8,718 bases of DNA. Origin: an uncultured Coriobacteriales bacterium (GTDB lineage Bacteria; Actinomycetota; Coriobacteriia; Coriobacteriales; UMGS124). Each line of letters begins with the position of its first letter. Within the stretch, counting starts at the first letter, position 1. Where the stretch lies: contig CAIFEU010000018.1 of the NCBI GenBank assembly GCA_903789505.1, positions 1-8,718 on the forward strand, in the 5' to 3' direction. Under the pieces are notes generated by a model. It worked only from the letters and a program-made list of their open reading frames with translations. It was not told the DNA's origin and ran no database searches. The position numbers and the translations under genes are program-made. Below are positions 1 through 6,234 of this stretch, piece by piece.

Positions 1-1318
1 TGAGGCCGAAGTGGCGCGCGACCGTCGAGCACTGCCGGACGCGGTCGCGCAGGTAGTCGCTGGTGGCAGGCGTCGCCCTCACGGACGACGAGCCCTCGGC
101 GCCCTGTCCCGCCACGGCGCCGCCCGACGAGAGACGCACGCCCTTGACGCCCCAGGCGTCGTCGGGCGAGGTGCGGGCGAGAAGGAGGCTGCCGGTCAGC
201 ACCAGCACCGTCGCGATCGCGCCCATCGCGAGGTCCACCGTCGCGAAGTCGCCCGTGCCGTCCAGGGCGAGCAGCTCGTCGCCCAGCGCGGCGCCCAGCG
301 GGGCGGCGAGCATGCTCGCGGCCCAGACGGTCCCGAAGAGCCACTCCGACCTGATGCCGTAGCGGTACGACAGCGCGCCCAGGCTGAAGTAGAAGTACAT
401 CTCGAGCGCGTAGTACCCCGTGCTCGAGAGGAGCTTGCGCAGGCCCAGGTCGTCGGTCATCCCGTGGACGCCGCACAGCGCGAGCGCCGCGATGAACAGG
501 GCGGGGCACAGCGTCACGATTATCTCGGGGTTGAAGCGGTCGAACGCCACCAGAATCGGGACGATGGCGATGGCGGCCGGGATGAGACGCCCCCACTCGT
601 ACGCGTTCAGGACGCTGCCGTCGTAGTGGCCGATTGCGGTCTGGGCAAAGGCGAACGCCGCGAACAGGACCATCAGCCGCCAGGGGAGCTTCCAGACGAC
701 GGCGTTGCGCTCGCCGGCGGGCGGCTCGCCCTCGGCGGGTAGACGGTCACTGATCTGGAGCAGGACGCAGCTCGCGAGCGGCAGCGCGAAGACCGCGACG
801 ACGACGGCCGCATGGCCCAGGGCCATGACGAGGACGAACGCCGCAGTGGAGAGGATCATCGAGCCGGCGAACGCGACCCAGGCGACGCGAGGGGGCTCGG
901 CCGAGAGCCGCCGGGTCCACATCAGGAAGAGAGCCGCGGTCGCGGCGGCCTTGCACGCGAGCGCGCACAGGTCGAGCGCGAACGCTCCGGTCGCCATCGC
1001 GGCGAGGTCCGCGGCGGGGAAGAGCGCGGCGAGCACCCCGGCGACGACCACCTGGCGCGTCGACCACGGGTCGCGCCCGGTCGCATGCACGTAGGCGGCG
1101 ATGCCGAGCAGCGCCAGCGCGGTGAGGACCGAGCCGATTGCGAACCGCAGCACCGGCGAGGAGAGGCTCGCGATGTCGATGGACTGCTCGAACTGGGAGA
1201 TTGTCCCGCCCCAGGCGAGGAAGAGCCCGAACCCCAGGAAGCGCATCGGGAAGAGCCCGCCGGAGAGGGCGGGGGAGCCGTCCGGCTCGCTCTGAGTGAC
1301 GCCTGCGTCGTCTGACAT
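1..1318 (-). CDS. Membrane-bound LuxR-type regulator, C-terminus cut by window edge
   Basis: An uninterrupted frame of 439 codons runs from ATG (1318-1316) to the left edge with no stop. The start is supported by AAGGAA five bases upstream (1329-1324, minus strand). The protein is strongly hydrophobic with about 12 predicted membrane segments, near residues 22-40, 57-78, 89-110, 113-134, 145-165, 167-187, 212-230, 243-260, 266-284, 297-317, 325-348 and 362-383. A polar linker rich in Ser, Gly and Ala follows (about 384-420). The last visible residues, CSTVARHFGL, match the stretch just before the LTxRE start of the LuxR helix-turn-helix in the second regulator of this window (CEVTKGAGLTERE). 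About 65 residues of DNA-binding domain should therefore lie outside the window. It is divergent from the flavoprotein gene at 1744, its likely target. The ligand is unknown. The LuxR assignment is inferred from the membrane layout, the pre-HTH segment and the context, because the HTH itself is not seen. Confidence 0.87.
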   Translation of the reverse strand, partial: MSDDAGVTQSEPDGSPALSGGLFPMRFLGFGLFLAWGGTISQFEQSIDIASLSSPVLRFAIGSVLTALALLGIAAYVHATGRDPWSTRQVVVAGVLAALFPAADLAAMATGAFALDLCALACKAAATAALFLMWTRRLSAEPPRVAWVAFAGSMILSTAAFVLVMALGHAAVVVAVFALPLASCVLLQISDRLPAEGEPPAGERNAVVWKLPWRLMVLFAAFAFAQTAIGHYDGSVLNAYEWGRLIPAAIAIVPILVAFDRFNPEIIVTLCPALFIAALALCGVHGMTDDLGLRKLLSSTGYYALEMYFYFSLGALSYRYGIRSEWLFGTVWAASMLAAPLGAALGDELLALDGTGDFATVDLAMGAIATVLVLTGSLLLARTSPDDAWGVKGVRLSSGGAVAGQGAEGSSSVRATPATSDYLRDRVRQCSTVARHFGL

Positions 1319-1402
1319 GCACGTTCCTTGGTGGCCGCGACCCGCGCCCGTCCGTGGGCCTGGTCGCAACGAGCCTTCGTCTCGATGGTGTCGGTGCCGC
1401 CG

Positions 1403-1411
1403 ATTCTACCA
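1403..1411 (-). promoter_or_regulatory. Extended -10 promoter candidate for the minus-strand regulator
   Basis: Read on the minus strand, this is TGG-TAGAAT, an extended -10 element matching TATAAT at five of six bases with the upstream TG. No good -35 is visible, as is common with extended -10 promoters. Transcription would start near 1396 and give a leader of about 78 nt. It is one of few A+T-rich spots in the spacer. This is a consensus match only. Confidence 0.35.
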
Positions 1412-1516
1412 TTCCCCGCCGCGCCGTCGCCCCCTGCCCGGCTTTCGCGTGCCCCGAGCCCCGGTCCTCGTCCCCGGCGCCCGTCCTGCGCGCGGCGCCA
1501 GCATCGTCCCAGCTCA

Positions 1517-1531
1517 CGATGTCAATCATCG
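1517..1531. promoter_or_regulatory. Small inverted repeat, possible operator
   Basis: The arms CGATG and CATCG are perfect complements around a 5-bp centre (TCAAT). The site lies five bases from the larger palindrome at 1536-1555, in the middle of the divergent promoter region. With 5-bp arms it could arise by chance. Confidence 0.2.
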
Positions 1532-1535
1532 CGTC

Positions 1536-1555
1536 CTCATCTCGGGTGAGATGAG
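1536..1555. promoter_or_regulatory. 20-bp palindrome, candidate operator of module 1
   Basis: CTCATCTC-GGGT-GAGATGAG has two perfect 8-bp arms around a 4-bp centre. It sits between the divergent genes and overlaps the -35 of the candidate promoter for the flavoprotein gene (1546-1575). A site of this size and symmetry suits a dimeric helix-turn-helix regulator, so the adjacent LuxR-type protein is the natural candidate to bind it. It could instead form a short RNA hairpin if transcription starts upstream. Confidence 0.4.
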
Positions 1556-1575
1556 CCAGGGCGCCCAAAGATAGT
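1546..1575 (+). promoter_or_regulatory. Weak promoter candidate for the exported flavoprotein gene
   Basis: GTGAGA (1546-1551, four of six to TTGACA) is followed after 18 bp by GATAGT (1570-1575, four of six to TATAAT). The start would be near 1582, leaving a leader of about 160 nt. The poor match would suit a promoter that needs an activator. The -35 overlaps the palindrome at 1536-1555. Confidence 0.22.
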
Positions 1576-1727
1576 CTCGGCGGGCGTCGGAAATCATCTC
1601 CGGAACCATCCTCGTCGCCGGCGGCGGGGCCGTATCGTCCGAGCCATGCCGCGAAGGCACGAAGGCAAGGCGTGCGCGGCGCACATGCCGGCGCACGACG
1701 ACGAGCGCCCGACGAAGTTCGGGCGCG

Positions 1728-1735
1728 GGAAAGGA
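1728..1735 (+). promoter_or_regulatory. Ribosome binding site that fixes the start at 1744
   Basis: GGAAAGGA lies eight bases upstream of ATG 1744. The alternative in-frame GTG at 1672 has no such signal and would put extra residues in front of the Tat signal. ATG 1744 is therefore preferred. Confidence 0.7.
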
Positions 1736-1743
1736 CGGCACTC

Positions 1744-3633
1744 ATGAGCGAGCGGAATTCTGCGGTGCGCGAAGCGCGGGACGTCGAGGCGGGCAGGGGC
1801 GCGAACGTCACGCGCCGCGCGGCGATTGCGGCGATGGCGGGCGTCGCTGCTGCGGCCGGCCTGGCTGGGCGTGGGACCCAGGCGCTGGCGGCGGGCGCGT
1901 CCGACAAGGGCGGCGCCGCGTCTTCCGCTGCCGACTCCGCCGCGTCCGACGGCAAGGTCGTCGGCACGCGCTACACCCAGGCGACCAACTCCGACGAAAT
2001 CGGCATCGTCCACGACGCTGCGACCACCGAGGATGCCGACGTCGTGGTCGTGGGAACCGGCATCTCCGGCGTCGTGTGCGCGATGATCACCGCCGAGCAG
2101 GCCCCCGACGCCAAGGTGATCGTCGTCGAGGCGCGCTCGATCTGCGGCGGCGGCACCAACTTCGCCGAGCAGGCCGACATGCCGGCGCCGGGCCTGGACC
2201 GCACGGCCGCGCTGCAGTACGGTGACGAGGCGGCGGCGAAGTCCCACTACGTCAAGGACGGCGCGCTGATTGCCGAGCTGCACTACGAGCTCGGCCGAAA
2301 CAGCGCCTGGATGTTCGGCAAGCACGCCGTGCCGCTGCAGATCAAGAGCATGGCCAAGCTCAAGGAGGCGCTCGACGAGGGCGGTGCCATCCGCATCCAG
2401 CCCATTGCCAGCTACGACGGGGGCTGCGGCGCGCAGACCATCGAGAACTTCATCGACGAGATCGGCAGCGAGGACGCCTACAAGAACGTCGAGGTCCGCA
2501 CCAGCACGCGCGCCACGGCGCTGCTGCTGCAGGACGAGTACGACGTCACCGGCGTGCAGGTCCTCAACGCCGACGGCACCTACACGAACATCAACGCCAA
2601 GGCGGTCGTCCTCTCGTGCGGCGGCATGTCCAACAACCTCGAGCTGCTGCAGAACTACTCCAACCAGGAGCTGAGCCACTGCGTCTCGGTCGACCAGGGT
2701 CACCACGGCGACGGCATGGTCATGGTCGAGCAGACCGCGCACGGCCGCTGCAAGACGATCGCGCTGTCGAGCATGCTCGGCTACGTCGACGGCTTCGACT
2801 ACCAGTCGTGGCTCGGCCTGGCGGCGGGCGACAACCCCAGCGCCCTGTTCGTCAACGAGACCGGCAGGCGCTTCGCCAACGAGGACACCAACGCGGTCGA
2901 CACCGGCGACGGAGCGATGGGCATCATCAACAACAGCAAGATGGCCGAGGGCCAGGGCCGCGTCTACTCGATCATGGGGCAGGGCCTGTACGACTACTAC
3001 AAGGAGAACGGCCTGTTCACGACCGTGGGCTTCTACAGCAAGGGCCAGGAGGACCGCCCGTTCGACCTCGACGCCGACGTGGAGGAGTACAAGGACAACC
3101 CCAACTTCTTCCAGGCCGACACGCTCGAGGAGCTCGCGTCCAAGATTGACGTCCCCGCAGACGCGCTGAAGGAGACCGTCGAGCAGTACGACGCCGACGC
3201 GCAGGCAGGCACCGGCGACTCCGTCTTCCTCAAGGACGCGAAGTACATGATCGCCCTGGGCGATGCACCGTACTATGCCTTCAAGCTGAGCTCGCTGATC
3301 GTCAACACCAACGCCGGCATCCGCGTGAACACGAACTGCCAGGTGGTCGACCAGGACAAGAAGGTCGTCAACGGTCTGTACGCCACCGGTATCGCGATCT
3401 CCGGCTTCGTGACCGACGTCTACGAGGTGGGCAACTGCCAGTGCGTCTCAATCTGGAGCGGCAGCAAGGCCGCCCGCACGCTGGTGGAGAAGGAGCTCGG
3501 CGGCACTGTTGCCGACGACTGGTACGGCGACTCCGAGTGGCAGGCCGACCAGCTGCCCACGTTCTCCAACTGGAGCGACTACGAAGCCTACGTCGCCAGC
3601 GCGAGCTCGGACGGCGCGACCGCGAGCAAGTAG
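1744..3633 (+). CDS. Tat-exported FAD-dependent oxidoreductase (FAD_binding_2 / flavocytochrome c-like)
   Basis: This 629-residue protein has a twin-arginine signal: TRRAA with R24-R25, a hydrophobic stretch and a likely cut after QALA near residue 49. A Ser/Ala/Asp-rich linker follows (about 50-70). The FAD fold begins with DVVVVGTGISG (glycines 104-109) and ends strand two with VVEAR. The GDG motif follows H320-H321, NETGRRFANED covers 371-381, and GLYATG covers 544-549, so the family layout is complete from end to end. The family includes fumarate reductase Fcc3, urocanate reductase and Eggerthella cardiac glycoside reductase Cgr2. It is unlike true fumarate reductases: by eye the proton-donor Arg position falls on A384, the substrate Arg of the GANRLGG motif on E561, and the active-site His motifs are missing. 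The substrate is probably not a C4-dicarboxylate. There is no CxxCH haem motif and no FMN-binding domain. It is divergent from a membrane regulator that probably controls it. Substrate and direction of reaction are unknown. Confidence 0.92.
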   Translation: MSERNSAVREARDVEAGRGANVTRRAAIAAMAGVAAAAGLAGRGTQALAAGASDKGGAASSAADSAASDGKVVGTRYTQATNSDEIGIVHDAATTEDADVVVVGTGISGVVCAMITAEQAPDAKVIVVEARSICGGGTNFAEQADMPAPGLDRTAALQYGDEAAAKSHYVKDGALIAELHYELGRNSAWMFGKHAVPLQIKSMAKLKEALDEGGAIRIQPIASYDGGCGAQTIENFIDEIGSEDAYKNVEVRTSTRATALLLQDEYDVTGVQVLNADGTYTNINAKAVVLSCGGMSNNLELLQNYSNQELSHCVSVDQGHHGDGMVMVEQTAHGRCKTIALSSMLGYVDGFDYQSWLGLAAGDNPSALFVNETGRRFANEDTNAVDTGDGAMGIINNSKMAEGQGRVYSIMGQGLYDYYKENGLFTTVGFYSKGQEDRPFDLDADVEEYKDNPNFFQADTLEELASKIDVPADALKETVEQYDADAQAGTGDSVFLKDAKYMIALGDAPYYAFKLSSLIVNTNAGIRVNTNCQVVDQDKKVVNGLYATGIAISGFVTDVYEVGNCQCVSIWSGSKAARTLVEKELGGTVADDWYGDSEWQADQLPTFSNWSDYEAYVASASSDGATASK

Positions 3634-3644
3634 CAAGCATCCCG

Positions 3645-3659
3645 GCGCGCGGGGCGCGC
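3645..3659 (+). terminator. GC-only hairpin just after the flavoprotein stop
   Basis: GCGCGC-GGG-GCGCGC starts 11 bases after the TAG stop of the exported flavoprotein gene. It has no T-run, and alternating GC repeats are cheap in this background. The hairpin at 3814-3857 is the better terminator candidate. Confidence 0.18.
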
Positions 3660-3813
3660 GGGGGGAGCGCAACCGCGGGGAGCTGGCGCGGGCGATAGCG
3701 CGCGAGCTGCGGCGGGGCGCACGGCGCGCCGGGTGCGAGCGGCGGCGGGCGTGTGCCGCTGCGGGCGCGCAGGGCGCGTGGGACATGCGCTAGCTGCGGC
3801 GGGACTGCTGCTG

Positions 3814-3858
3814 AAGGGGCCTGGTGCGACGGAGGCTTGCGTCGCGCCGGGCCCCTTT
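3814..3858 (+). terminator. Long hairpin, probable transcription terminator
   Basis: An 18-bp stem (3814-3831 with 3840-3857) closes an 8-base loop. Sixteen pairs are Watson-Crick and two are G-U pairs when read as plus-strand RNA. On the minus strand the same two positions would be A-C mismatches, which favours plus-strand use. The right arm ends in CCCCTT followed by one more T, so the U-tract is short. It lies 180 bp after the stop of the exported flavoprotein gene and probably ends that transcript. It could also be a regulatory RNA hairpin. Confidence 0.5.
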
Positions 3859-3931
3859 GCGTGTGCCACGACGGGCGGCGCGCGGTGCCGGATGCGCCGA
3901 AGGGTCTGCGGTGAGGTCCGTAATTTGGATA

Positions 3932-3943
3932 TTCTTGCAAGAA
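3932..3943. promoter_or_regulatory. 12-bp perfect palindrome in an A+T-rich island
   Basis: TTCTTGCAAGAA is a perfect palindrome. After one mismatched pair the symmetry continues for two more pairs on each side (3929-3946). It lies in one of the most A+T-rich stretches between the modules (about 3918-3978), in otherwise very GC-rich DNA. This looks like a protein-binding or promoter site. No neighbouring gene starts close to it. Confidence 0.3.
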
Positions 3944-3963
3944 GATGCAGTGTTTCGCATCAG
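3935..3963 (+). promoter_or_regulatory. Promoter-like pair upstream of the structured element
   Basis: TTGCAA (3935-3940), 17 bp, CATCAG (3958-3963). Consensus agreement is only four and three of six. The same arrangement, TTGCAA-N17-TATCAG, recurs upstream of the second regulator (4421-4449). If used, transcription would start near 3970 and run into the 151-nt element at 4018-4168. Confidence 0.2.
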
Positions 3964-4017
3964 CATTCTCATACATCCGCCGCGGCGCCACCGGGGCGCG
4001 CCAGACGGCAGAAAACC

Positions 4018-4168
4018 GGGATTGCGGATGTCTCGCCTGTGCCCCGCCGGGGGCGAGGTGCTCCACGCTCCCAGCGGGCGCAGCCCTGACCTGCGACGAC
4101 GCGCGGGGCGAGGACCTTGCGCGTGACGACTCCCGCCGTGGATGCCCCCAGGGGACGTCCGCAATCCC
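4018..4168 (+). other. Candidate structured RNA closed by a 15-bp stem
   Basis: Bases 4018-4032 pair with 4154-4168 over 15 continuous pairs (14 Watson-Crick and one G-U as plus-strand RNA; on the minus strand that pair would be A-C). Nested inside are further arms: 4033-4037 with 4052-4056, 4062-4067 with 4137-4142, 4074-4078 with 4132-4136, 4079-4083 with 4091-4095, and 4099-4104 with 4119-4124. Together they make a plausible branched fold. The inner helices are short, and in DNA this GC-rich they could be fortuitous. The closing stem, with arms 121 bp apart, is hard to dismiss. I recognise no known riboswitch or housekeeping RNA. Alternatives are a long-range inverted repeat left by a small mobile element or a leader structure. 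Confidence 0.3.
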
Positions 4169-4397
4169 CCCTTCTTGACATGACGGCGCTACCCGGCGGC
4201 GCCGGCGCGACGCACGAAACCGCGAGCAGTCGTCCTTCAAGTCGGCTCTCCAGCCGTGGCGGGTTTGCTGGTGGCGCTGCGAAGCATCAGGGGGGGGAGG
4301 AACCTGGTAGCGTGCAGATCCTTGGTGTAATATGCAACATTCATTCGAGCGCCGCCCCATGTCCTGCCGCCCGCGTCACTCTTCGCGTGTCCCCTGT

Positions 4398-4416
4398 CGT
4401 ACGATTGTCTCGTACG
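4398..4416. promoter_or_regulatory. 19-bp inverted repeat, candidate operator (copy 1)
   Basis: CGTACGA-TTGTC-TCGTACG has perfect 7-bp arms around a 5-bp centre. It ends four bases before the candidate -35 (TTGCAA, 4421) of the second membrane regulator gene. A closely similar site with the same length and spacing occurs upstream of the following flavoprotein gene (6437-6455), with 14 of 19 positions identical. This is the expected pattern for a regulator that controls itself and its neighbour. Confidence 0.5.
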
Positions 4417-4420
4417 CTCG

Positions 4421-4449
4421 TTGCAATGCCATGCCCACTTTGATATCAG
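4421..4449 (+). promoter_or_regulatory. Promoter candidate for the second membrane regulator
   Basis: TTGCAA (4421-4426) and TATCAG (4444-4449) each match the consensus at four of six bases and are separated by the ideal 17 bp. The operator-like repeat lies just upstream, where an activator would sit. The predicted start near 4456 leaves a leader of about 147 nt before GTG 4603. Confidence 0.35.
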
Positions 4450-4450
4450 C

Positions 4451-4519
4451 GCCAGACGCGCCTATCATTCCAACGGCAGACGCGCGGTCTGGCTATTGCT
4501 TGCGCAGGAGCGCTAGACC
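4451..4519 (+). repeat. Mutually exclusive hairpin arms in the regulator leader
   Basis: GTCTGGC (4487-4493) can pair with GCCAGAC upstream (4451-4457). Extended by one base (4486-4493), the same stretch can instead pair with GCTAGACC downstream (4512-4519, one G-U pair). Both hairpins compete for one segment, as in attenuators. If transcription starts near 4456, the first arm would be mostly outside the RNA, which weakens the idea. Confidence 0.2.
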
Positions 4520-4589
4520 CTACCGATTGTCATGCGCTTACAGCTCATGGCTTCGCGCTGGGCGACTTGCGACACGGGGCATCAGGGGT

Positions 4590-4594
4590 GGAGG
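4590..4594 (+). promoter_or_regulatory. Ribosome binding site that fixes the GTG start at 4603
   Basis: GGAGG lies eight bases upstream of GTG 4603, a near-perfect Shine-Dalgarno signal. The longer in-frame alternative, TTG at 4567, has no comparable signal. Confidence 0.7.
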
Positions 4595-4602
4595 CTGAGG
4601 AC

Positions 4603-6189
4603 GTGAAAGACAAACCCAGCGATGGCAGCCTCCCCTTACGACGTCACGCTGACGCGAGGCGGATCTCGCCAGCGATTGCTGGGCCTGAAGGGTCGCGACG
4701 TTTATGGGGCGAACTTGCCGTCACGCTGTTTGGCCTTGCGTGCTTGTGGCCGTGTCTGCAGGGATCGGGATTCTACCCACTGTCCTTGGTCCCTGGCATT
4801 TCGAATGTGCCAAGCAGGGAGGTCGCCGGATGGCATCTTCTGTTTACGTGCCTGCTGATAGCCTTTGCTTTCGTATGTTCTCGTAGACGCGTCGTTGAAG
4901 GCATCTCCGGGCTCCTGTCTGCTCGACCCGGCGTCTTCGTCGGGGCGGTTGGCCTCTGTGGCATCCTGGGCGATGCGGTGCTGCTTTTTATCCCGACACG
5001 GCAGCCGTTCGACTTGCGGGTCGCGCTCATCGTCGGCGTCATGCTCGTCGCAGCATTCACGGCGTTTGCCGTCGTCACGTACGGTATCGGGCTTAGCATA
5101 TTAGGATGGCGGCTTGGGTCTGGCATGGTGATGGCGAGCTTTTTGCTGGCACAGGTGATTCAGGCGCCGTATTACCTATTCGATGCTCAGCAGGCGCCCC
5201 TCTATCTCATCGCCCCGGCGGGGGTCGCCGTGGGCACCGCCTCGCTTTCGAGGCTTGTCGCGTGGGATAGAGGACGGGGGAAGCCCCCGGAGGATGCGGC
5301 CCAAGGCGTCGACGATGCGTCTGCCGCCCGACGCCGACCTTTGCGCGGCATCCCGTGGAGGGTCGTGCTTCCCGCGCTGTTCATCATCTACTTCTGTTCT
5401 ATATTCATTCGGCTGCTCATCTCGGACTTTACCGGCGACGCTCCGTCGGTGACCAAGTTCGTCACCTACGCTGCGGGGGCATGTGTCATGGGCGTTGTGT
5501 CGGCGTGTCTTTTGTTGCGGCAGCGCGATTCCGAAGAGTCCCTGCTCGTGGCGCTCTCCCTGCTCGCCGCGGCATCGATGGCGGCAATGGCCATGATGCT
5601 TGTGTTCGGAGCGTCCAGCGTCGTCCCGCGGCGCATCCTTGTGGCATGCGAGCATGCCATGGAGGCGTTCGTGTGGATGGTCCTCGTCTACGCTGCCTCA
5701 TGCAAGGGTGCGGATGCCGCCCGCTCGTTCGGCTGGTATCTGGTGGCGGTGGGCGCGTTTCCATGGCTCCTCTCGTTTGACCTCTATTATCTCGGGGGCC
5801 TTGACGCCGTCCTAGCTGATAGCGACCTGCTGATTCCCGGCGTATCCACCGCGCTGGTCGTGCTCGCGCTGACGGTCATCTGGTTCCTCCTGAGCTCTCT
5901 GCTGGACCTGCGCTCCCGTATGGCGAGCATGTCGCGCCGCCAAGATGATGTCTGGCATCTGAGAGTGTGCGAGGTGACGAAGGGCGCCGGCCTGACCGAA
6001 CGCGAGCAGCAGATTGTCGAGCTTGCCTGTCGAGGGCACTCCGCAAGGCGCATCGGCGAGGAGCTGTCGCTCTCCGAGCAGACGGTGAAGACCTATTCCT
6101 CGCGAGCCTATCGCAAGCTAGGGGTTCACTCCAAGCAGGAGCTGATGGCGAAGGTCGAGCGCGTCGCTGCGGACGACTCAAGGCTGTAG
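4603..6189 (+). CDS. Membrane-bound LuxR-type transcriptional regulator
   Basis: The GTG start gives 528 residues and is chosen for its GGAGG signal. A basic cytoplasmic N-terminus is followed by about 12 membrane segments, near 34-56, 75-94, 109-131, 138-168, 172-193, 198-219, 251-274, 283-306, 313-336, 345-367, 375-397 and 409-433. A polar loop (about 222-250) separates the two six-helix halves. After a short cytoplasmic linker comes a complete LuxR-type helix-turn-helix: LTEREQQIVELACRG from 464, then the recognition segment SLSEQTVKTYSSRAYRKLGV at 489-508. In this Coriobacteriia family the membrane domain presumably senses a small molecule, but the ligand is unknown. The flavoprotein gene at 6543 on the same strand is the likely target, and both genes have the same 19-bp repeat upstream. 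Codon use is less biased than in module 1, with in-frame TTG, TTA and ATA codons, which suggests a different history. Confidence 0.93.
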   Translation: MKDKPSDGSLPLRRHADARRISPAIAGPEGSRRLWGELAVTLFGLACLWPCLQGSGFYPLSLVPGISNVPSREVAGWHLLFTCLLIAFAFVCSRRRVVEGISGLLSARPGVFVGAVGLCGILGDAVLLFIPTRQPFDLRVALIVGVMLVAAFTAFAVVTYGIGLSILGWRLGSGMVMASFLLAQVIQAPYYLFDAQQAPLYLIAPAGVAVGTASLSRLVAWDRGRGKPPEDAAQGVDDASAARRRPLRGIPWRVVLPALFIIYFCSIFIRLLISDFTGDAPSVTKFVTYAAGACVMGVVSACLLLRQRDSEESLLVALSLLAAASMAAMAMMLVFGASSVVPRRILVACEHAMEAFVWMVLVYAASCKGADAARSFGWYLVAVGAFPWLLSFDLYYLGGLDAVLADSDLLIPGVSTALVVLALTVIWFLLSSLLDLRSRMASMSRRQDDVWHLRVCEVTKGAGLTEREQQIVELACRGHSARRIGEELSLSEQTVKTYSSRAYRKLGVHSKQELMAKVERVAADDSRL

Positions 6190-6234
6190 GCATGCCTGCC
6201 CTTGCCCGTCGCGACTGCCGCACTGCTTCCCCGA

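Larger units (their letters stand above)
1319..1743. other. Divergent intergenic region, regulator / flavoprotein
   Basis: This 425-bp spacer separates the two divergent genes of module 1. It holds candidate promoters facing each way, two adjacent inverted repeats (1517-1531 and 1536-1555), a short GC hairpin GTGCGC-G-GCGCAC (1672-1684), and the ribosome binding site of the flavoprotein gene. The short open frames inside it are Arg/Pro/Ser-rich by-products of high GC content and have no convincing start signals. No small gene is called. Confidence 0.6.
3634..4602. other. 969-bp non-coding region between the two modules
   Basis: No credible gene was found on either strand. The open frames here (such as minus-strand 3368-4360 and plus-strand 4332-4598) are rich in Arg, Pro and Ser, lack good ribosome sites and show no recognisable domains. 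In order the region holds GC-rich sequence after the flavoprotein stop, a strong hairpin (3814-3857), an A+T-rich island with a palindrome (about 3918-3978), a 151-nt element closed by a 15-bp stem (4018-4168), an operator-like inverted repeat (4398-4416), a promoter candidate, and competing hairpins in the probable leader of the next gene. It is unusually long for a Coriobacteriia gene gap. Confidence 0.6.

Noticed and set aside
747..1967. Long minus-strand frame of 406 codons overlapping the first regulator and the first flavoprotein
   Set aside because: It is out of frame with both genes, Arg/Ala/Pro-rich, lacks a domain or ribosome site, and overlaps two well-supported proteins on both strands. 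It is a by-product of high GC content.
1594..2742. Minus-strand frame of 382 codons opposite the first flavoprotein
   Set aside because: It mirrors the codon-biased flavoprotein gene, with Val/Asp/Gly/Leu-rich repeats typical of an antisense frame, and has no start signal.
4018..4168. Known riboswitch, 6S RNA, tmRNA or SRP RNA in the gap
   Set aside because: I looked for the hallmark boxes of cobalamin, FMN, TPP and glycine riboswitches and of the housekeeping RNAs and did not see them. It is kept only as an unassigned structured candidate.
4175..4180. Perfect TTGACA -35 box
   Set aside because: Sixteen to nineteen bases downstream there is only GC-rich sequence with no -10 resemblance.
4328..4333. 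TAATAT as a -10 box for the second regulator
   Set aside because: The -35 position offers only about three of six matches and the leader would be some 270 nt. The pair at 4421-4449 beside the inverted repeat is better.
3368..4360. Minus-strand frame of 330 codons covering much of the gap between modules
   Set aside because: It is extremely Arg/Pro/Ser-rich, runs antisense through the end of the flavoprotein gene, has no recognisable motif and crosses the strong hairpin and 15-bp stem.
4332..4598. Possible small protein of 88 residues upstream of the second regulator
   Set aside because: It has no ribosome site before its ATG and a biased Arg/Ser/Pro content, and it overlaps the operator-like repeat and promoter candidate.
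4567..4602. TTG at 4567 as the start of the second regulator
   Set aside because: It lacks a Shine-Dalgarno signal, whereas GTG 4603 has GGAGG at eight bases.
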